Shown: positions 6,820 through 14,817 of the stretch, in pieces
Layout: every line of letters starts with the position of its first letter
How positions within the stretch are numbered: position 1 is the stretch's first letter
Virus record (IMG/VR): IMGVR_UViG_3300009149_003803
Coordinates: 1 to 33,250 of that record
Source of the DNA: a virus
Direction: 5' to 3' (one strand)
DNA: 33,250 nt
Position numbers and translations under genes: made by a program
Notes under the pieces: model-generated
The model's database searches: none
Seen by the model: the letters and a program-made list of their open reading frames with translations, nothing else
Told to the model about the DNA's origin: nothing

Positions 6820-7845
6820 TTACCAATTTTTAAATGCGTCCTCAACACTCCATATCCCTGTATTCGATTGATTGGGGAATGTTGCTTTAAACTTTTTATT
6901 AAACTCCATAAATTCTTTTTGTTTCCAAACATATTTTTTCTCACCGAACATAGGCGCGTCGAAATGTGGTGACCCTTCTAAATCAGAATAGGTAAAGATA
7001 AAGAAAACATTATTACCTACCATATTTTTCTGAACTTCCATTGCTGGTTTCATATATTTAATTAAGGTATCCGCTCTACCAACACTATATTTGTTATAAC
7101 CACCTAAATAAGGGTACTTATATGCCATATCATACATCTGAGCGTAATAGTAATCAATACCTTCCCAATTAGTCCAATTAGGTACCCAATCACTCGTGGT
7201 TGATAACTTAACATTAGGGTCCTTAATAAACTTTTTTACTTTAGGGAATAATGAATCTTTAGTTTGCCATTTTATAAGTGAATCCTTTTTATGTCCAATA
7301 ATTGTATCATAAGACATAAAATAAGCGTTTTCAGTCTCAATCATTAACTCACTAAACTTATTTCCCTTTGGTAATGAATCTTGTATTTGATTAAAATATG
7401 TAACGTAAACTTTCCAACTATCATTACCTTTTATTGTGTCTATCTTTGGTAATCCCTTCTTACCATTCCAATCGTGTTGGTATTCCTCTTTCGCACAGTC
7501 AGGATGCATTACTAATTTACCATTCCATCCATTTGTTCTCAAATACTTTATGAATACCTGTAACTCTTTTAATGTGGGACCAGTATTAATCTTATCAAAA
7601 GACCCTGGTCCGTCCATATTCAACACAAATTTATCAGGATTAATCGAGATAATATTATCAGCAAAACCTAAACTATGGTATGACTCATTTTCCCATAATA
7701 CGTTAACTTTATTTAAAGTAGTACTATCAATTTCATTTTCACTATTATTACACGAAGATATAAAAATTATGGACCACAAAGTAGTGAGTAAAACTATAGA
7801 GATTCTTAAAAATATTTGGTGAGTTGTTAATTTATTTTCCTTCAT
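6820..7845 (-). CDS. Predicted lipoprotein, possible TIM-barrel glycosidase-like fold
   Basis: A 341-residue protein with a lipoprotein signal: hydrophobic ISIVLLTTLWSIIFISSC with Cys32 as the lipidated residue. In the mature part several segments recall the strand ends of GH18-type barrels: KLVMHPD, ELMIETENAYFMSYD, DYYYAQMYDM and a final GIWSVEDAF. The GH18 catalytic DxxDxDxE motif is not obvious, so it may be an inactive relative or a different barrel. It overlaps the RmlC-like gene by 14 nt upstream and abuts the membrane-anchored gene downstream, so the three look like one operon. Confidence 0.6.
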   Translation of the reverse strand: MKENKLTTHQIFLRISIVLLTTLWSIIFISSCNNSENEIDSTTLNKVNVLWENESYHSLGFADNIISINPDKFVLNMDGPGSFDKINTGPTLKELQVFIKYLRTNGWNGKLVMHPDCAKEEYQHDWNGKKGLPKIDTIKGNDSWKVYVTYFNQIQDSLPKGNKFSELMIETENAYFMSYDTIIGHKKDSLIKWQTKDSLFPKVKKFIKDPNVKLSTTSDWVPNWTNWEGIDYYYAQMYDMAYKYPYLGGYNKYSVGRADTLIKYMKPAMEVQKNMVGNNVFFIFTYSDLEGSPHFDAPMFGEKKYVWKQKEFMEFNKKFKATFPNQSNTGIWSVEDAFKNW

Positions 7846-8287
7846 TATCTTTGTCTGAGATTATTGGGTTATCGGTAAACTCTTCTATAATAGATTTAAC
7901 TTCAGGAATGTCTTTCCATACGATTGAATGTTCTGACTCAGGTGAGTATTCTCCCTTAACCATATAGACAACGATTGTGTCAGGTTCTAAAGTTAAGAAC
8001 CCGTGAGCATACTCATCATGTAAGTAAACTGCGTTCCCTTCATTTACAATTACGTGTTGTGTCTTATGAGTTTCTAAATCATAAGCGATGTCTATGATTG
8101 AACCACGAATAACCTTAACGTATTTCTCTTGTGGTGGGTCTGTTTGGTAATGTAAACCTCTAAAGGTATATCTACCATCATTAATTGAAATAGAACATTG
8201 TGTCCATTCTTTTCCCATTATGTCTAACACCATCGGAGTATAACTTCCTCTATTATCTTTAAATGTTTTGTGGTCGACTACTATCAT
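7832..8287 (-). CDS. rmlC: dTDP-4-dehydrorhamnose 3,5-epimerase-like protein (RmlC family)
   Basis: A 151-residue cupin with clear RmlC motifs: FRGLHYQTDPPQEKYVKV, with H46 as the expected general base, a G-S-I-I-D-I-A-Y-D strand, AHGFLTL (94-100), and YSPESEHSIVWKD near the C-terminus. It is about 30 residues shorter than typical RmlC, mostly at the C-terminal end. In rhamnose synthesis this enzyme acts before RmlD, which here is encoded in another operon at 3955-4638. The start is ATG 8287. The gene is coupled to the downstream lipoprotein gene by overlap. Confidence 0.82.
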   Translation of the reverse strand: MIVVDHKTFKDNRGSYTPMVLDIMGKEWTQCSISINDGRYTFRGLHYQTDPPQEKYVKVIRGSIIDIAYDLETHKTQHVIVNEGNAVYLHDEYAHGFLTLEPDTIVVYMVKGEYSPESEHSIVWKDIPEVKSIIEEFTDNPIISDKDNEGK

Positions 8288-8299
8288 ATGTTAAGTATA

Positions 8300-9115
8300 T
8301 TAATCTTTTCTTCTATTGTCAACTTTATTAGTTCTACTTGGTCGAACTGTTGGTCGACTATTATTAATTATGGGTCTTGTATTGTTAACAGGACGACTAT
8401 TATTAATTACAGGTCTTGTATTGTTAACAGGACGACTATTATTAATTACAGGTCTTGTGTTATTAACTCTTGGTTTAATAACATTAACTCTTGGTTTAGT
8501 TGACTCAATCATCGCCCCTTGTCCTATTCTATCTCGTATACTCATAGTACTACCTCTTCGGCCATTGACGTATGATACATTGTTTCTACCTCGTCTTCCG
8601 TACCAATTATTTTGACCGTAATTATTCCACCCATAGTAATTCCATCCATTACTGTAGTATCCATTATAACCCCATCCGTGGTTATTCCAACCATAGTGTA
8701 GATTATATCCCCATCTATCATATCCAAATGGTGACCATCGATGAGGAGAAACCCAAGAATTCCAACCATCATATCCCCATACCCAATCCATCCACATCTG
8801 GTCTCTATTCCAATATGAGTTGTAACCAAACCCATATGGACTATAAAAATTATATCTATTACCCAATACTCTATTGTTCCAATCGAATGAACTAGGTTGT
8901 CGTAGGGCATATTGAGCAAAGTCGTACCTAAAATTAAAATCCGTTCTAAGTTTATTTCTAAATTGGAATTCATTTAATGTATCTACATTTACATTGTTCT
9001 CAACCACATAGTAATTTTCATCATCGTATATTGGGTCATGGTTTAATGTTGATACTGTGAATGTCGCACAACTTGTCGTTAGAAGTACGATTAATAATAG
9101 TAATAAATTTTTCAT
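8300..9115 (-). CDS. Lipoprotein with Gly/Trp/Tyr/Asn-rich core and tandem C-terminal repeats
   Basis: A 271-residue predicted lipoprotein: MKNLLLLLIVLLTTSC with Cys16 lipidated. The central part (about 85-175) is a low-complexity region of W, Y, G and N (NGWNYYGWNNYGQNNWYG). The C-terminal third carries tandem 13-residue units of the form RPVINNSRPVNNT, encoded by a 39-bp DNA repeat, and ends in a basic tail. Trp/Tyr/Gly-rich lipoproteins of this type occur in Bacteroidetes without known function. The composition suggests an adhesive or cell-surface structural role. It is the first surface gene upstream of the RmlC-like gene. Confidence 0.7.
   Translation of the reverse strand: MKNLLLLLIVLLTTSCATFTVSTLNHDPIYDDENYYVVENNVNVDTLNEFQFRNKLRTDFNFRYDFAQYALRQPSSFDWNNRVLGNRYNFYSPYGFGYNSYWNRDQMWMDWVWGYDGWNSWVSPHRWSPFGYDRWGYNLHYGWNNHGWGYNGYYSNGWNYYGWNNYGQNNWYGRRGRNNVSYVNGRRGSTMSIRDRIGQGAMIESTKPRVNVIKPRVNNTRPVINNSRPVNNTRPVINNSRPVNNTRPIINNSRPTVRPSRTNKVDNRRKD
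8355..8471 (-). repeat. 39-bp tandem repeat, three units, inside a coding region
   Basis: Units at 8355-8393, 8394-8432 and 8433-8471; the first two are nearly identical and the third diverges at its end. Each encodes 13 residues of the lipoprotein C-terminus (RPVINNSRPVNNT). The length is a multiple of three, so copy number could vary without breaking the frame. Confidence 0.85.
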
Positions 9116-9128
9116 ATTTTTTTATTGT

Positions 9129-9506
9129 TTAAAAGTTGTAGTTATAAATCTTACATTGAGGATTCAACCTACTTAGATTAGGAAACGTTACATCCCCAAT
9201 TTCATTATTATCGATATGAGATATATGTAACTCCGTAAATGATTCACAAAATCTCTCATATGTTCTTTTACCTCCTATACACCAATCAGAGTCATAATAG
9301 TGTAATATTGAACTATCTCGTCTATCAACAATAACTAAATCTCTACCTGGTAGTGTCGGTAAGGCCTTTGAGGTTCTGTAACCTACTAATAACGTATCAC
9401 CATGTGTCATACGTTTAAAATGAATTAAATCTTTTTTATTGTGCCAAAGTAACTTATCACCTAACCCAATAAAACCAAGATTATTAACCGCTATTATTGC
9501 CTTCAT
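9129..9506 (-). CDS. folA: Dihydrofolate reductase, short form
   Basis: A 125-residue DHFR that makes tetrahydrofolate and would partner the ThyA encoded at 22125-23105. Visible landmarks are the N-terminal strand AIIAVN, W21 and D26 in LLWHNKKDLIHFKRMT (equivalent to W22 and D27 of the E. coli enzyme), GYRTSKALPTLPGR for the NADPH-side loop, and IGGKRTYERF for the later glycine pair. It is about 35 residues shorter than the usual 160, chiefly between the PGR loop and the IGG motif. It may be a minimal active form. It lies 5 nt downstream of the preceding gene. Confidence 0.82.
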   Translation of the reverse strand: MKAIIAVNNLGFIGLGDKLLWHNKKDLIHFKRMTHGDTLLVGYRTSKALPTLPGRDLVIVDRRDSSILHYYDSDWCIGGKRTYERFCESFTELHISHIDNNEIGDVTFPNLSRLNPQCKIYNYNF

Positions 9507-9511
9507 TTAGT

Positions 9512-9793
9512 TTAATCAATTGTTGTACCGAAGCATCCAATCTCAGGTATTAAATTTTCTTTAATTAGTTTTATCTTTAAATTATCTAACTTCAAAATAA
9601 ATTTGTCAATATCCTTAGTTAAATACATACTATATAATACTAATAAACTAAAGCGCATTAAAAAGTCACCATTAATATAGTGACTAACAATCTTACTCGC
9701 CTCTTCTCTACAATCGGACTCAATCACTTCATTGACGATTGTTGTGAAGTTAATTTCTTCAATATCAGACAATTTTAATATTAGTTCTTCCAT
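9512..9793 (-). CDS. Hypothetical helical protein
   Basis: A 93-residue protein starting at ATG 9793 (MEELILKLSDIEEINF). The longer reading from 9811 would place the -7 promoter element inside the gene. It is mostly helical, with alternating Leu/Ile and charged residues and no membrane segment. I do not recognise the family. It is the first gene of a unit that includes DHFR, 5 nt downstream. Confidence 0.55.
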   Translation of the reverse strand: MEELILKLSDIEEINFTTIVNEVIESDCREEASKIVSHYINGDFLMRFSLLVLYSMYLTKDIDKFILKLDNLKIKLIKENLIPEIGCFGTTID

Positions 9794-9800
9794 AATAAAA

Positions 9801-9808
9801 CAAAGATA
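9801..9808 (-). promoter_or_regulatory. TATCTTTG -7 promoter element for the 9793 gene and DHFR
   Basis: On the minus strand TATCTTTG ends 7 nt before ATG 9793, matching the TAnnTTTG consensus. The -33 region holds only TTAACA. Transcription would start almost at the start codon, giving a leaderless or near-leaderless mRNA, and this position is why the 9793 start is preferred. Confidence 0.5.
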
Positions 9809-9833
9809 CACATTATCCTTTAATTGTTAACTA

Positions 9834-10121
9834 TTAACGATACTTTAATCTATCATTTTCTCTTTCTAAAAAATCTAATTTAACTCTAATTGACGCTAAT
9901 TCAGAACTCAAATCTCTTAATGAAGTTGTGCACTCATCTTTATCGTTTTCAAGTTTTTCAACTCTTGTACGTAAATCGTCACGGTACATATTCTGTTCAG
10001 ACAATTCTTCTTTATGTTTTTCTCTCTTATTACGAATTAAAAACTCATAGAATTTCCATGCTCCTGCTCCTCCAGCAACTGTTAATGTAGTAATAATAAT
10101 AGTCGTTAATTGTTCACTCAT
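9834..10121 (-). CDS. Membrane-anchored coiled-coil protein (spanin- or holin-like?)
   Basis: A 95-residue protein with one N-terminal membrane span (about 5-26, TTIIITTLTVAGGAGAWKF), then a long charged coiled coil to the C-terminus (KLENDKDECTTSLRDLSSEL). This layout is that of inner-membrane spanins (Rz) and of several small phage membrane proteins. With the multi-span protein encoded just upstream and overlapping it by ATGA, it could be part of a lysis or membrane module. Its distance from the lysozyme gene (30 kb) weakens that idea. Confidence 0.6.
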   Translation of the reverse strand: MSEQLTTIIITTLTVAGGAGAWKFYEFLIRNKREKHKEELSEQNMYRDDLRTRVEKLENDKDECTTSLRDLSSELASIRVKLDFLERENDRLKYR

Positions 10122-10540
10122 TTCTTTAATGATTTATATAAGATTTCTCTTTTTAATTTAAACAATATCCATGACCACATAAACGCATACCACATAGTAA
10201 TTATTAAATTCTTAACATCCATAACCCCAAAAGGTTCACCTGAATCACTAAAAATATTTACAACGTATCTTATCGTTGAGAATAACGTAAGTAAAAGGTA
10301 ACCTGTAACCGCTCTTGATAACCATTTGATACTATTCAAAGTCACTAACATCGATAAACTTAAAACAAAATAAGACATATACAACCAATAAGTGTTAGGT
10401 TGTCCGGCATCTTCCCAATAGGTGGGTGTTGTCCATAACACCATATTATTTAATAAATCACTCGCTATCCAAAAAAATAACAGTGGTTGTATATCGTAAT
10501 ATAAAAGTGTTTCTTTTATCTTTATAAAATATGACTTCAT
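10118..10540 (-). CDS. Four-span membrane protein
   Basis: A 140-residue protein with hydrophobic segments at about 17-33, 51-68, 78-97 and 111-127, and a basic C-terminus (FKLKREILYKSLKK). No family recognised. The stop overlaps the start of the coiled-coil gene (ATGA), so the two are co-translated. A holin-like role is possible but not shown by any motif. A rho-independent terminator for the receptor gene lies just upstream (10565-10595), so this gene pair needs its own promoter. Confidence 0.6.
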   Translation of the reverse strand: MKSYFIKIKETLLYYDIQPLLFFWIASDLLNNMVLWTTPTYWEDAGQPNTYWLYMSYFVLSLSMLVTLNSIKWLSRAVTGYLLLTLFSTIRYVVNIFSDSGEPFGVMDVKNLIITMWYAFMWSWILFKLKREILYKSLKK

Positions 10541-10564
10541 ACCAATAAATATACCAACAAAAGA

Positions 10565-10596
10565 AAACCCCCACCATTTCTGATGAGGGGTTTATA
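10565..10596 (-). terminator. Terminator after the TonB receptor gene (copy 1 of a repeated hairpin)
   Basis: On the minus strand a hairpin with CCCC and GGGG stem ends and an internal CAGAAATG loop region runs into TTTTC. It contains a 21-nt word (10570-10590) identical to that of the terminator at 14293-14313, and similar to the hairpin at 15346-15365. Confidence 0.75.
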
Positions 10597-10621
10597 TATT
10601 TATGTATAAAAAAGTGAGGTT

Positions 10622-13048
10622 TTAGAACTTATATGTAATTCTAATAGATGCATCTATCCCATTTGTAAATGTATTGGTTATCACATTACCAATATCAGTT
10701 TGTTGTTCTAATTTAAATGGAGTATTCAATACATTATTCAATCTCATAGATAAATTAAATTTATCCCTTTCCAAATTCCAAATCAAATTTAAAAAATGCT
10801 GAGGGGATTGGTAGATATCACCTAATCCAAATATTCCAACTGAAGATAATTTCTTACCAACATAATTGTAAGTGAAACCTAAATTAGATTGTTCTGATAT
10901 ATTATGGAATATATCCAAGTTAGATAAGATAGGAGTAGAACCTTGTAAAGGTCTATTCAAATTAGTTACCACAACCGATGAACCATTACTTTCGGCAATT
11001 TCAATATCTGAATGAAGTAGAGATAAATTATAATCAACATTCCAATCACCCCATTTCTTTTTCATCTCAAATTCTAACCCATATACATTAGACCCTATGG
11101 AATTTTGATATGTTTCCAATCTACCACTAGCAGTAGCAACATTAACTCTTTCTATGGGGTTTACAATTCGTTTACCAAATAGAGTTAAAGCTATTACCTC
11201 ACTACGAGTTGGAAAGAATTCAAAAGTTAAATCACCATTGTAAACTTTGGAGTTAATAAGATTTGGGTTTCCTTGAATCTTAGAACCAGCAAACACCTCA
11301 GTATAAATAAAAGGAGTTAGTTCTCTAAACCTCGGTCTGATAGTTGTTATTGATGTAGATGTTTTTAATTGAATCTTTTCACTAAGTTTAATCTTAGAGT
11401 TTAGATAAGGGAGAATCTCAATATCATTAAGTACACTTTGGCGAGTAAAAGTTGGAGAGAATTGGTCTTTGTAGGTTACAATTTGTATTGGATTCTCAAT
11501 TCTAATACCTCCACTTAAATCTAATTTATCTGATGTAAAATCTCCTTTATAGAATCCACCATTAATCATTGTATATCCATCTACTTTAGAAGCCGGATTA
11601 TTTACCAACAAGTTTATTGTGTTTGGATTATTAATATATTCTGAATAGTTATTTGGGTCAATTTCATATAATGCATTAATATTATTTAAATCATAATATT
11701 GTTGTGTATAATCAAATGAATTTAAAGCTATTTGATTAAACGCACCAAACAAATGATTTAGTTTATCCCCATCTAAATTTACTTCCAATGTAGTATTAAA
11801 TCTATTCTCAATATTTGTATTGCTAAAAAGATGATTATCTAACCTATCAATGTTATTGAATTGATATGTACCATCATATAAGAAAACATATTGCTCTCTA
11901 TCCTTTTCACCACTTTGTACTCTACTGTATGATGTCTTTAAATCAAAGATATCGTATCCAATTTTTAGTTGGTTGGTAAATAATGTGTGTTGTGTTGGTG
12001 TAATTCTAATTGTTTTTAAATCATTAGAATAATCAAAATGCCTTCCAAATGTTTCTCTATCTGATTTGCCGATTTGGGTAATAAAGATTGTAGAGTTTTT
12101 AATATCAAACTTATTCTTCATATAGTTCAATACTAAAATAGATGATGGAATGAGTTGAGTCCTCTTTTCATTAAAGTTGTAATCCAATAAATTACTACCT
12201 TGTTTATTTACTAATCGGATTATACCATCTCTATTCTGATTATCATGTAATAAATTAAATCCATAATAGATTCCGAAATCACCATCCTTACCCCATTGTA
12301 AAGAAAGATTAGAATTGGGTGTTGGTGTTTGTGAGTTAAGTGATACCCTATATCCTACATCAAATACATTTCTGATATTAACAGATGATATATCAATTTG
12401 AGCTCCACCAATATTACTCCATTGTTCTGATGAATATGATTTTTTAACTTTAATATTATCACTTAGTGCAGTTGGTAGAATATTTAAATCTATATTCTTC
12501 TTATCTGAATTGTTAGAAGGTAGTGGCATACCATTTAAGGTGATTTGATTGTATCTATCATCTAACCCTCTTACATTGATTCTATTGTTATCAAATGTAA
12601 TGCCTGATACTTTCTTCAATCCATCTTCTATATTAGATATCCCCTTCTTAGAGAGTTCTTCACCACCAATAGATGTTTCCACACCAACAACGTTCTTCTT
12701 CTCTAAAACCATAACAGTTTCACTTCTGGTGTTTCTTCTTGCTCTAATAATTACTTCATCTATTTGAGAAGATAATTTTATTAACGTAACATCTAATAAT
12801 CCACCACTTGTTGTTATTTCTTTAGTTTCATATCCTATAAAAGAAAAAATAACTACAACATTTTCCGATGGTAAATCTAAAGAATATAATCCATCAAAAT
12901 CAGATATAGTTCCGGTTACAGTTCCTTTTATTATAATATTAGAAAAAAGTATTGGTTGATTTTCCTCATCCAATACCTTTCCACTTATCGTTTGAGCGAA
13001 GGTTGGGGCTGATAATAATATCAGTAATCCCATTAAAAGTTTTTTCAT
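10622..13048 (-). CDS. TonB-dependent outer-membrane receptor
   Basis: An 808-residue outer-membrane transporter, read from ATG 13048. A signal peptide (MKKLLMGLLILLSAPTFAQ) is followed by a carboxypeptidase-regulatory-like domain (about 22-105; KVLDEENQPILFSNIIIKGT, FDGLYSL). Then comes a plug domain (about 130-230; INVRGLDDRYNQITLNGMPL) and a 22-strand-type beta barrel ending in aromatic ITYKF, as needed for outer-membrane insertion. Full length, no frameshift. Such receptors import large ligands using TonB energy from the host. It is 1 nt downstream of a beta-helix lipoprotein gene, its probable surface partner. The pair is bracketed by matching terminators. A complete receptor among phage genes is exceptional; substrate unknown. 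Confidence 0.93.
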   Translation of the reverse strand: MKKLLMGLLILLSAPTFAQTISGKVLDEENQPILFSNIIIKGTVTGTISDFDGLYSLDLPSENVVVIFSFIGYETKEITTSGGLLDVTLIKLSSQIDEVIIRARRNTRSETVMVLEKKNVVGVETSIGGEELSKKGISNIEDGLKKVSGITFDNNRINVRGLDDRYNQITLNGMPLPSNNSDKKNIDLNILPTALSDNIKVKKSYSSEQWSNIGGAQIDISSVNIRNVFDVGYRVSLNSQTPTPNSNLSLQWGKDGDFGIYYGFNLLHDNQNRDGIIRLVNKQGSNLLDYNFNEKRTQLIPSSILVLNYMKNKFDIKNSTIFITQIGKSDRETFGRHFDYSNDLKTIRITPTQHTLFTNQLKIGYDIFDLKTSYSRVQSGEKDREQYVFLYDGTYQFNNIDRLDNHLFSNTNIENRFNTTLEVNLDGDKLNHLFGAFNQIALNSFDYTQQYYDLNNINALYEIDPNNYSEYINNPNTINLLVNNPASKVDGYTMINGGFYKGDFTSDKLDLSGGIRIENPIQIVTYKDQFSPTFTRQSVLNDIEILPYLNSKIKLSEKIQLKTSTSITTIRPRFRELTPFIYTEVFAGSKIQGNPNLINSKVYNGDLTFEFFPTRSEVIALTLFGKRIVNPIERVNVATASGRLETYQNSIGSNVYGLEFEMKKKWGDWNVDYNLSLLHSDIEIAESNGSSVVVTNLNRPLQGSTPILSNLDIFHNISEQSNLGFTYNYVGKKLSSVGIFGLGDIYQSPQHFLNLIWNLERDKFNLSMRLNNVLNTPFKLEQQTDIGNVITNTFTNGIDASIRITYKF

Positions 13049-13049
13049 A

Positions 13050-14195
13050 TTATTTAATCCAACCAATCATCCATTCGGTACCTGAACCAATTGTTATATC
13101 GTTTATGAACCAAGAATCATCTAAAGTTGATGTTGTTTGTGAGAAATCACAATCTTTGAAATTAGTTCCATTGTTAGTAACTTCTGAATTTGCCACAAAT
13201 AGTTCACCACTACTAACATTATTTAAAGTGATTTGGTCTGAAACTCTAACTCCATACTTAGGGAATCCACTAATCGATGCATAATAAATTTTACCTTTAG
13301 TACCTTCTCTCAATCTCATACCAGTATTAGAACCATCTCCATCATCAACCCCAATTAAAGTAATGTTTGAAAGAGTTGGATTTGAGTAAGGAGATAAAGT
13401 ATTATCATCACCATTGTTATCGGCTTCAATACCTCTATCACCACCATCTGGTCCTTGCTGAACATACCAATATTGTCCTTTACCTCTCCAACCATGAGTC
13501 CAATCAAATGAATCATCTTGACTGTGAGTAGAAACCGCATATCTTACATTTACAGTTCCACCGAAGAATTCAATACCATCATCTGCTCCTTTATAGGATT
13601 GGATATATTCTACATCAGTTCCACTACCAACACCATTAAATGAGAATCCATTTAATTCATTATCAGTACCTAAGATTTTTCCAGCATACTCAACTCTAAC
13701 ATATCTTAAAGTACCTGAGTTATCCGAATCATCATCACCACCATAAATACCAGTACCACCTTCTCCTTCAGCAGTAAGACCTGTGTTTAATTTAGCAAAC
13801 CCATTGATGATAATTCCACCCCAAGTTCCATATGTTGGATTGTTTGAAAGAGGTGTGAATATGATTGGATTGTTTTGCGAACCTTGAATGTTTACTTTAC
13901 CTCCTTGCTGAACTGATAGGAAAGTTGTAACATTAGTATCTGCGTAAATTGTTTGTCCATCTAAGATAGAAAGTGTAAATCCATCTTCAACGAAAACACC
14001 GCCTGATAATAACCACTTATCAGAACTTGATAAAACCAAATCAATGTTGATGTTACCTTCTAATTTTTTATATAGAATACCATCAATATTCACATCCGAT
14101 ACGATGTAAGTTGTATTTTCTATTTCAATAATTTCTGGAGTACATGCCGTAAAAAAAGTTACTACGGTAATGAGGGTAAATAATAATTGTTTCAT
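13050..14195 (-). CDS. Surface lipoprotein with right-handed beta-helix, partner of the TonB receptor
   Basis: A 381-residue predicted lipoprotein: MKQLLFTLITVVTFFTAC with Cys18. The mature part is rich in short strands and turns (GGVFVEDGFTLSILDGQTIY, GGKVNIQGSQNNPIIF) typical of parallel beta-helices. It also has acidic Ca-binding-like stretches (GGDDDSDNSG, EADNNGDDN, GVDDGDGSN). In Bacteroidetes such lipoproteins are often encoded next to a TonB-dependent receptor and are thought to capture its ligand. Its stop is 1 nt from the receptor start, so the two genes form one transcript. Function beyond that is unknown. Confidence 0.8.
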   Translation of the reverse strand: MKQLLFTLITVVTFFTACTPEIIEIENTTYIVSDVNIDGILYKKLEGNINIDLVLSSSDKWLLSGGVFVEDGFTLSILDGQTIYADTNVTTFLSVQQGGKVNIQGSQNNPIIFTPLSNNPTYGTWGGIIINGFAKLNTGLTAEGEGGTGIYGGDDDSDNSGTLRYVRVEYAGKILGTDNELNGFSFNGVGSGTDVEYIQSYKGADDGIEFFGGTVNVRYAVSTHSQDDSFDWTHGWRGKGQYWYVQQGPDGGDRGIEADNNGDDNTLSPYSNPTLSNITLIGVDDGDGSNTGMRLREGTKGKIYYASISGFPKYGVRVSDQITLNNVSSGELFVANSEVTNNGTNFKDCDFSQTTSTLDDSWFINDITIGSGTEWMIGWIK

Positions 14196-14283
14196 ATAAT
14201 TGTATAATTGTAAAATTTATTTCTTACAATACATACTATCCCATATTAGTTTGTATGTTAACTAATCGTTATCATTTAATTAT

Positions 14284-14318
14284 ATAAAAAAACCCCACCA
14301 TTTCTGATGAGGGTCTTA
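14284..14318 (-). terminator. Terminator after the cyclophilin gene (copy 2 of a repeated hairpin)
   Basis: On the minus strand the hairpin CCCTCATCAG-AAATGGTGGGG is followed by TTTTTTTAT, a convincing rho-independent terminator. The 21-nt core at 14293-14313 is identical to that at 10570-10590, at the other end of the receptor cassette. Confidence 0.8.
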
Positions 14319-14347
14319 AAATTCATAATCAGTTACGTATACATTAT

Positions 14348-14776
14348 TTAGATAAGTGAAATACTAAAAGTATCTCCTTGACCAATAGTATCTAAGATAT
14401 CTAACCCTTCAACTACAGTACCAAACGCGGTATGTTGTCCGTCTAAATGCTGTGTACCTTGTCGGTTATGACAAATGAAGAATTGTGAACTACCTGTGTT
14501 TGGTCCCGCATGTGCCATCGATAATGTTCCTCTATCATGTCGTTGTTTGTCCGCACCTCTATGTTCACACATTATTTTAGTTCCTGAACCACCAGTACCG
14601 TTACCTTGTGGACATCCTCCCTGTACCATGAAGTTTGGTATTACTCTGTGGAATTTCATATCATTATAAAATCCTTCACTAATTAGTTTTGTAAAGTTAG
14701 CAACTGTCTTTGGTGTTGCGTCATTAAATAGTTCGGCAACCATGTCACCTTTACTTGTTGTAAATTTTACTTTCAT
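14348..14776 (-). CDS. Cyclophilin-type peptidyl-prolyl isomerase
   Basis: A 142-residue cyclophilin, the short bacterial type. Active-site residues are present: R44 and F49 in FHRVIPNFMVQGG, Q52, Q98 and F100 in GSSQFFI, and H115 in LDGQHTAFG. It catalyses cis-trans isomerisation of prolyl bonds. There is no signal peptide, so it acts in the cytoplasm, perhaps helping fold phage proteins. It has its own terminator and precedes the receptor cassette. Cyclophilin genes are uncommon in phages but known in large ones. Confidence 0.93.
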   Translation of the reverse strand: MKVKFTTSKGDMVAELFNDATPKTVANFTKLISEGFYNDMKFHRVIPNFMVQGGCPQGNGTGGSGTKIMCEHRGADKQRHDRGTLSMAHAGPNTGSSQFFICHNRQGTQHLDGQHTAFGTVVEGLDILDTIGQGDTFSISLI

Positions 14777-14817
14777 TTGTTTTGTTTAAGTTATTATTTT
14801 TTATTGTGTCTAATCCA

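Noticed and set aside
6820-6944. Longer start (6944) for the membrane-anchored gene at 6372
   Set aside because: It would overlap the lipoprotein gene by over 120 nt; ATG 6818, 1 nt after that gene's stop and followed by a membrane anchor, fits better.
8355-8471. Possible CRISPR-like or intergenic repeat array
   Set aside because: The units are contiguous without spacers and lie in frame within a coding region.
8316-8615. Leu-rich plus-strand frame (LLLITGLVLLTGR repeats)
   Set aside because: It is the antisense reading of the lipoprotein's 39-bp repeats.
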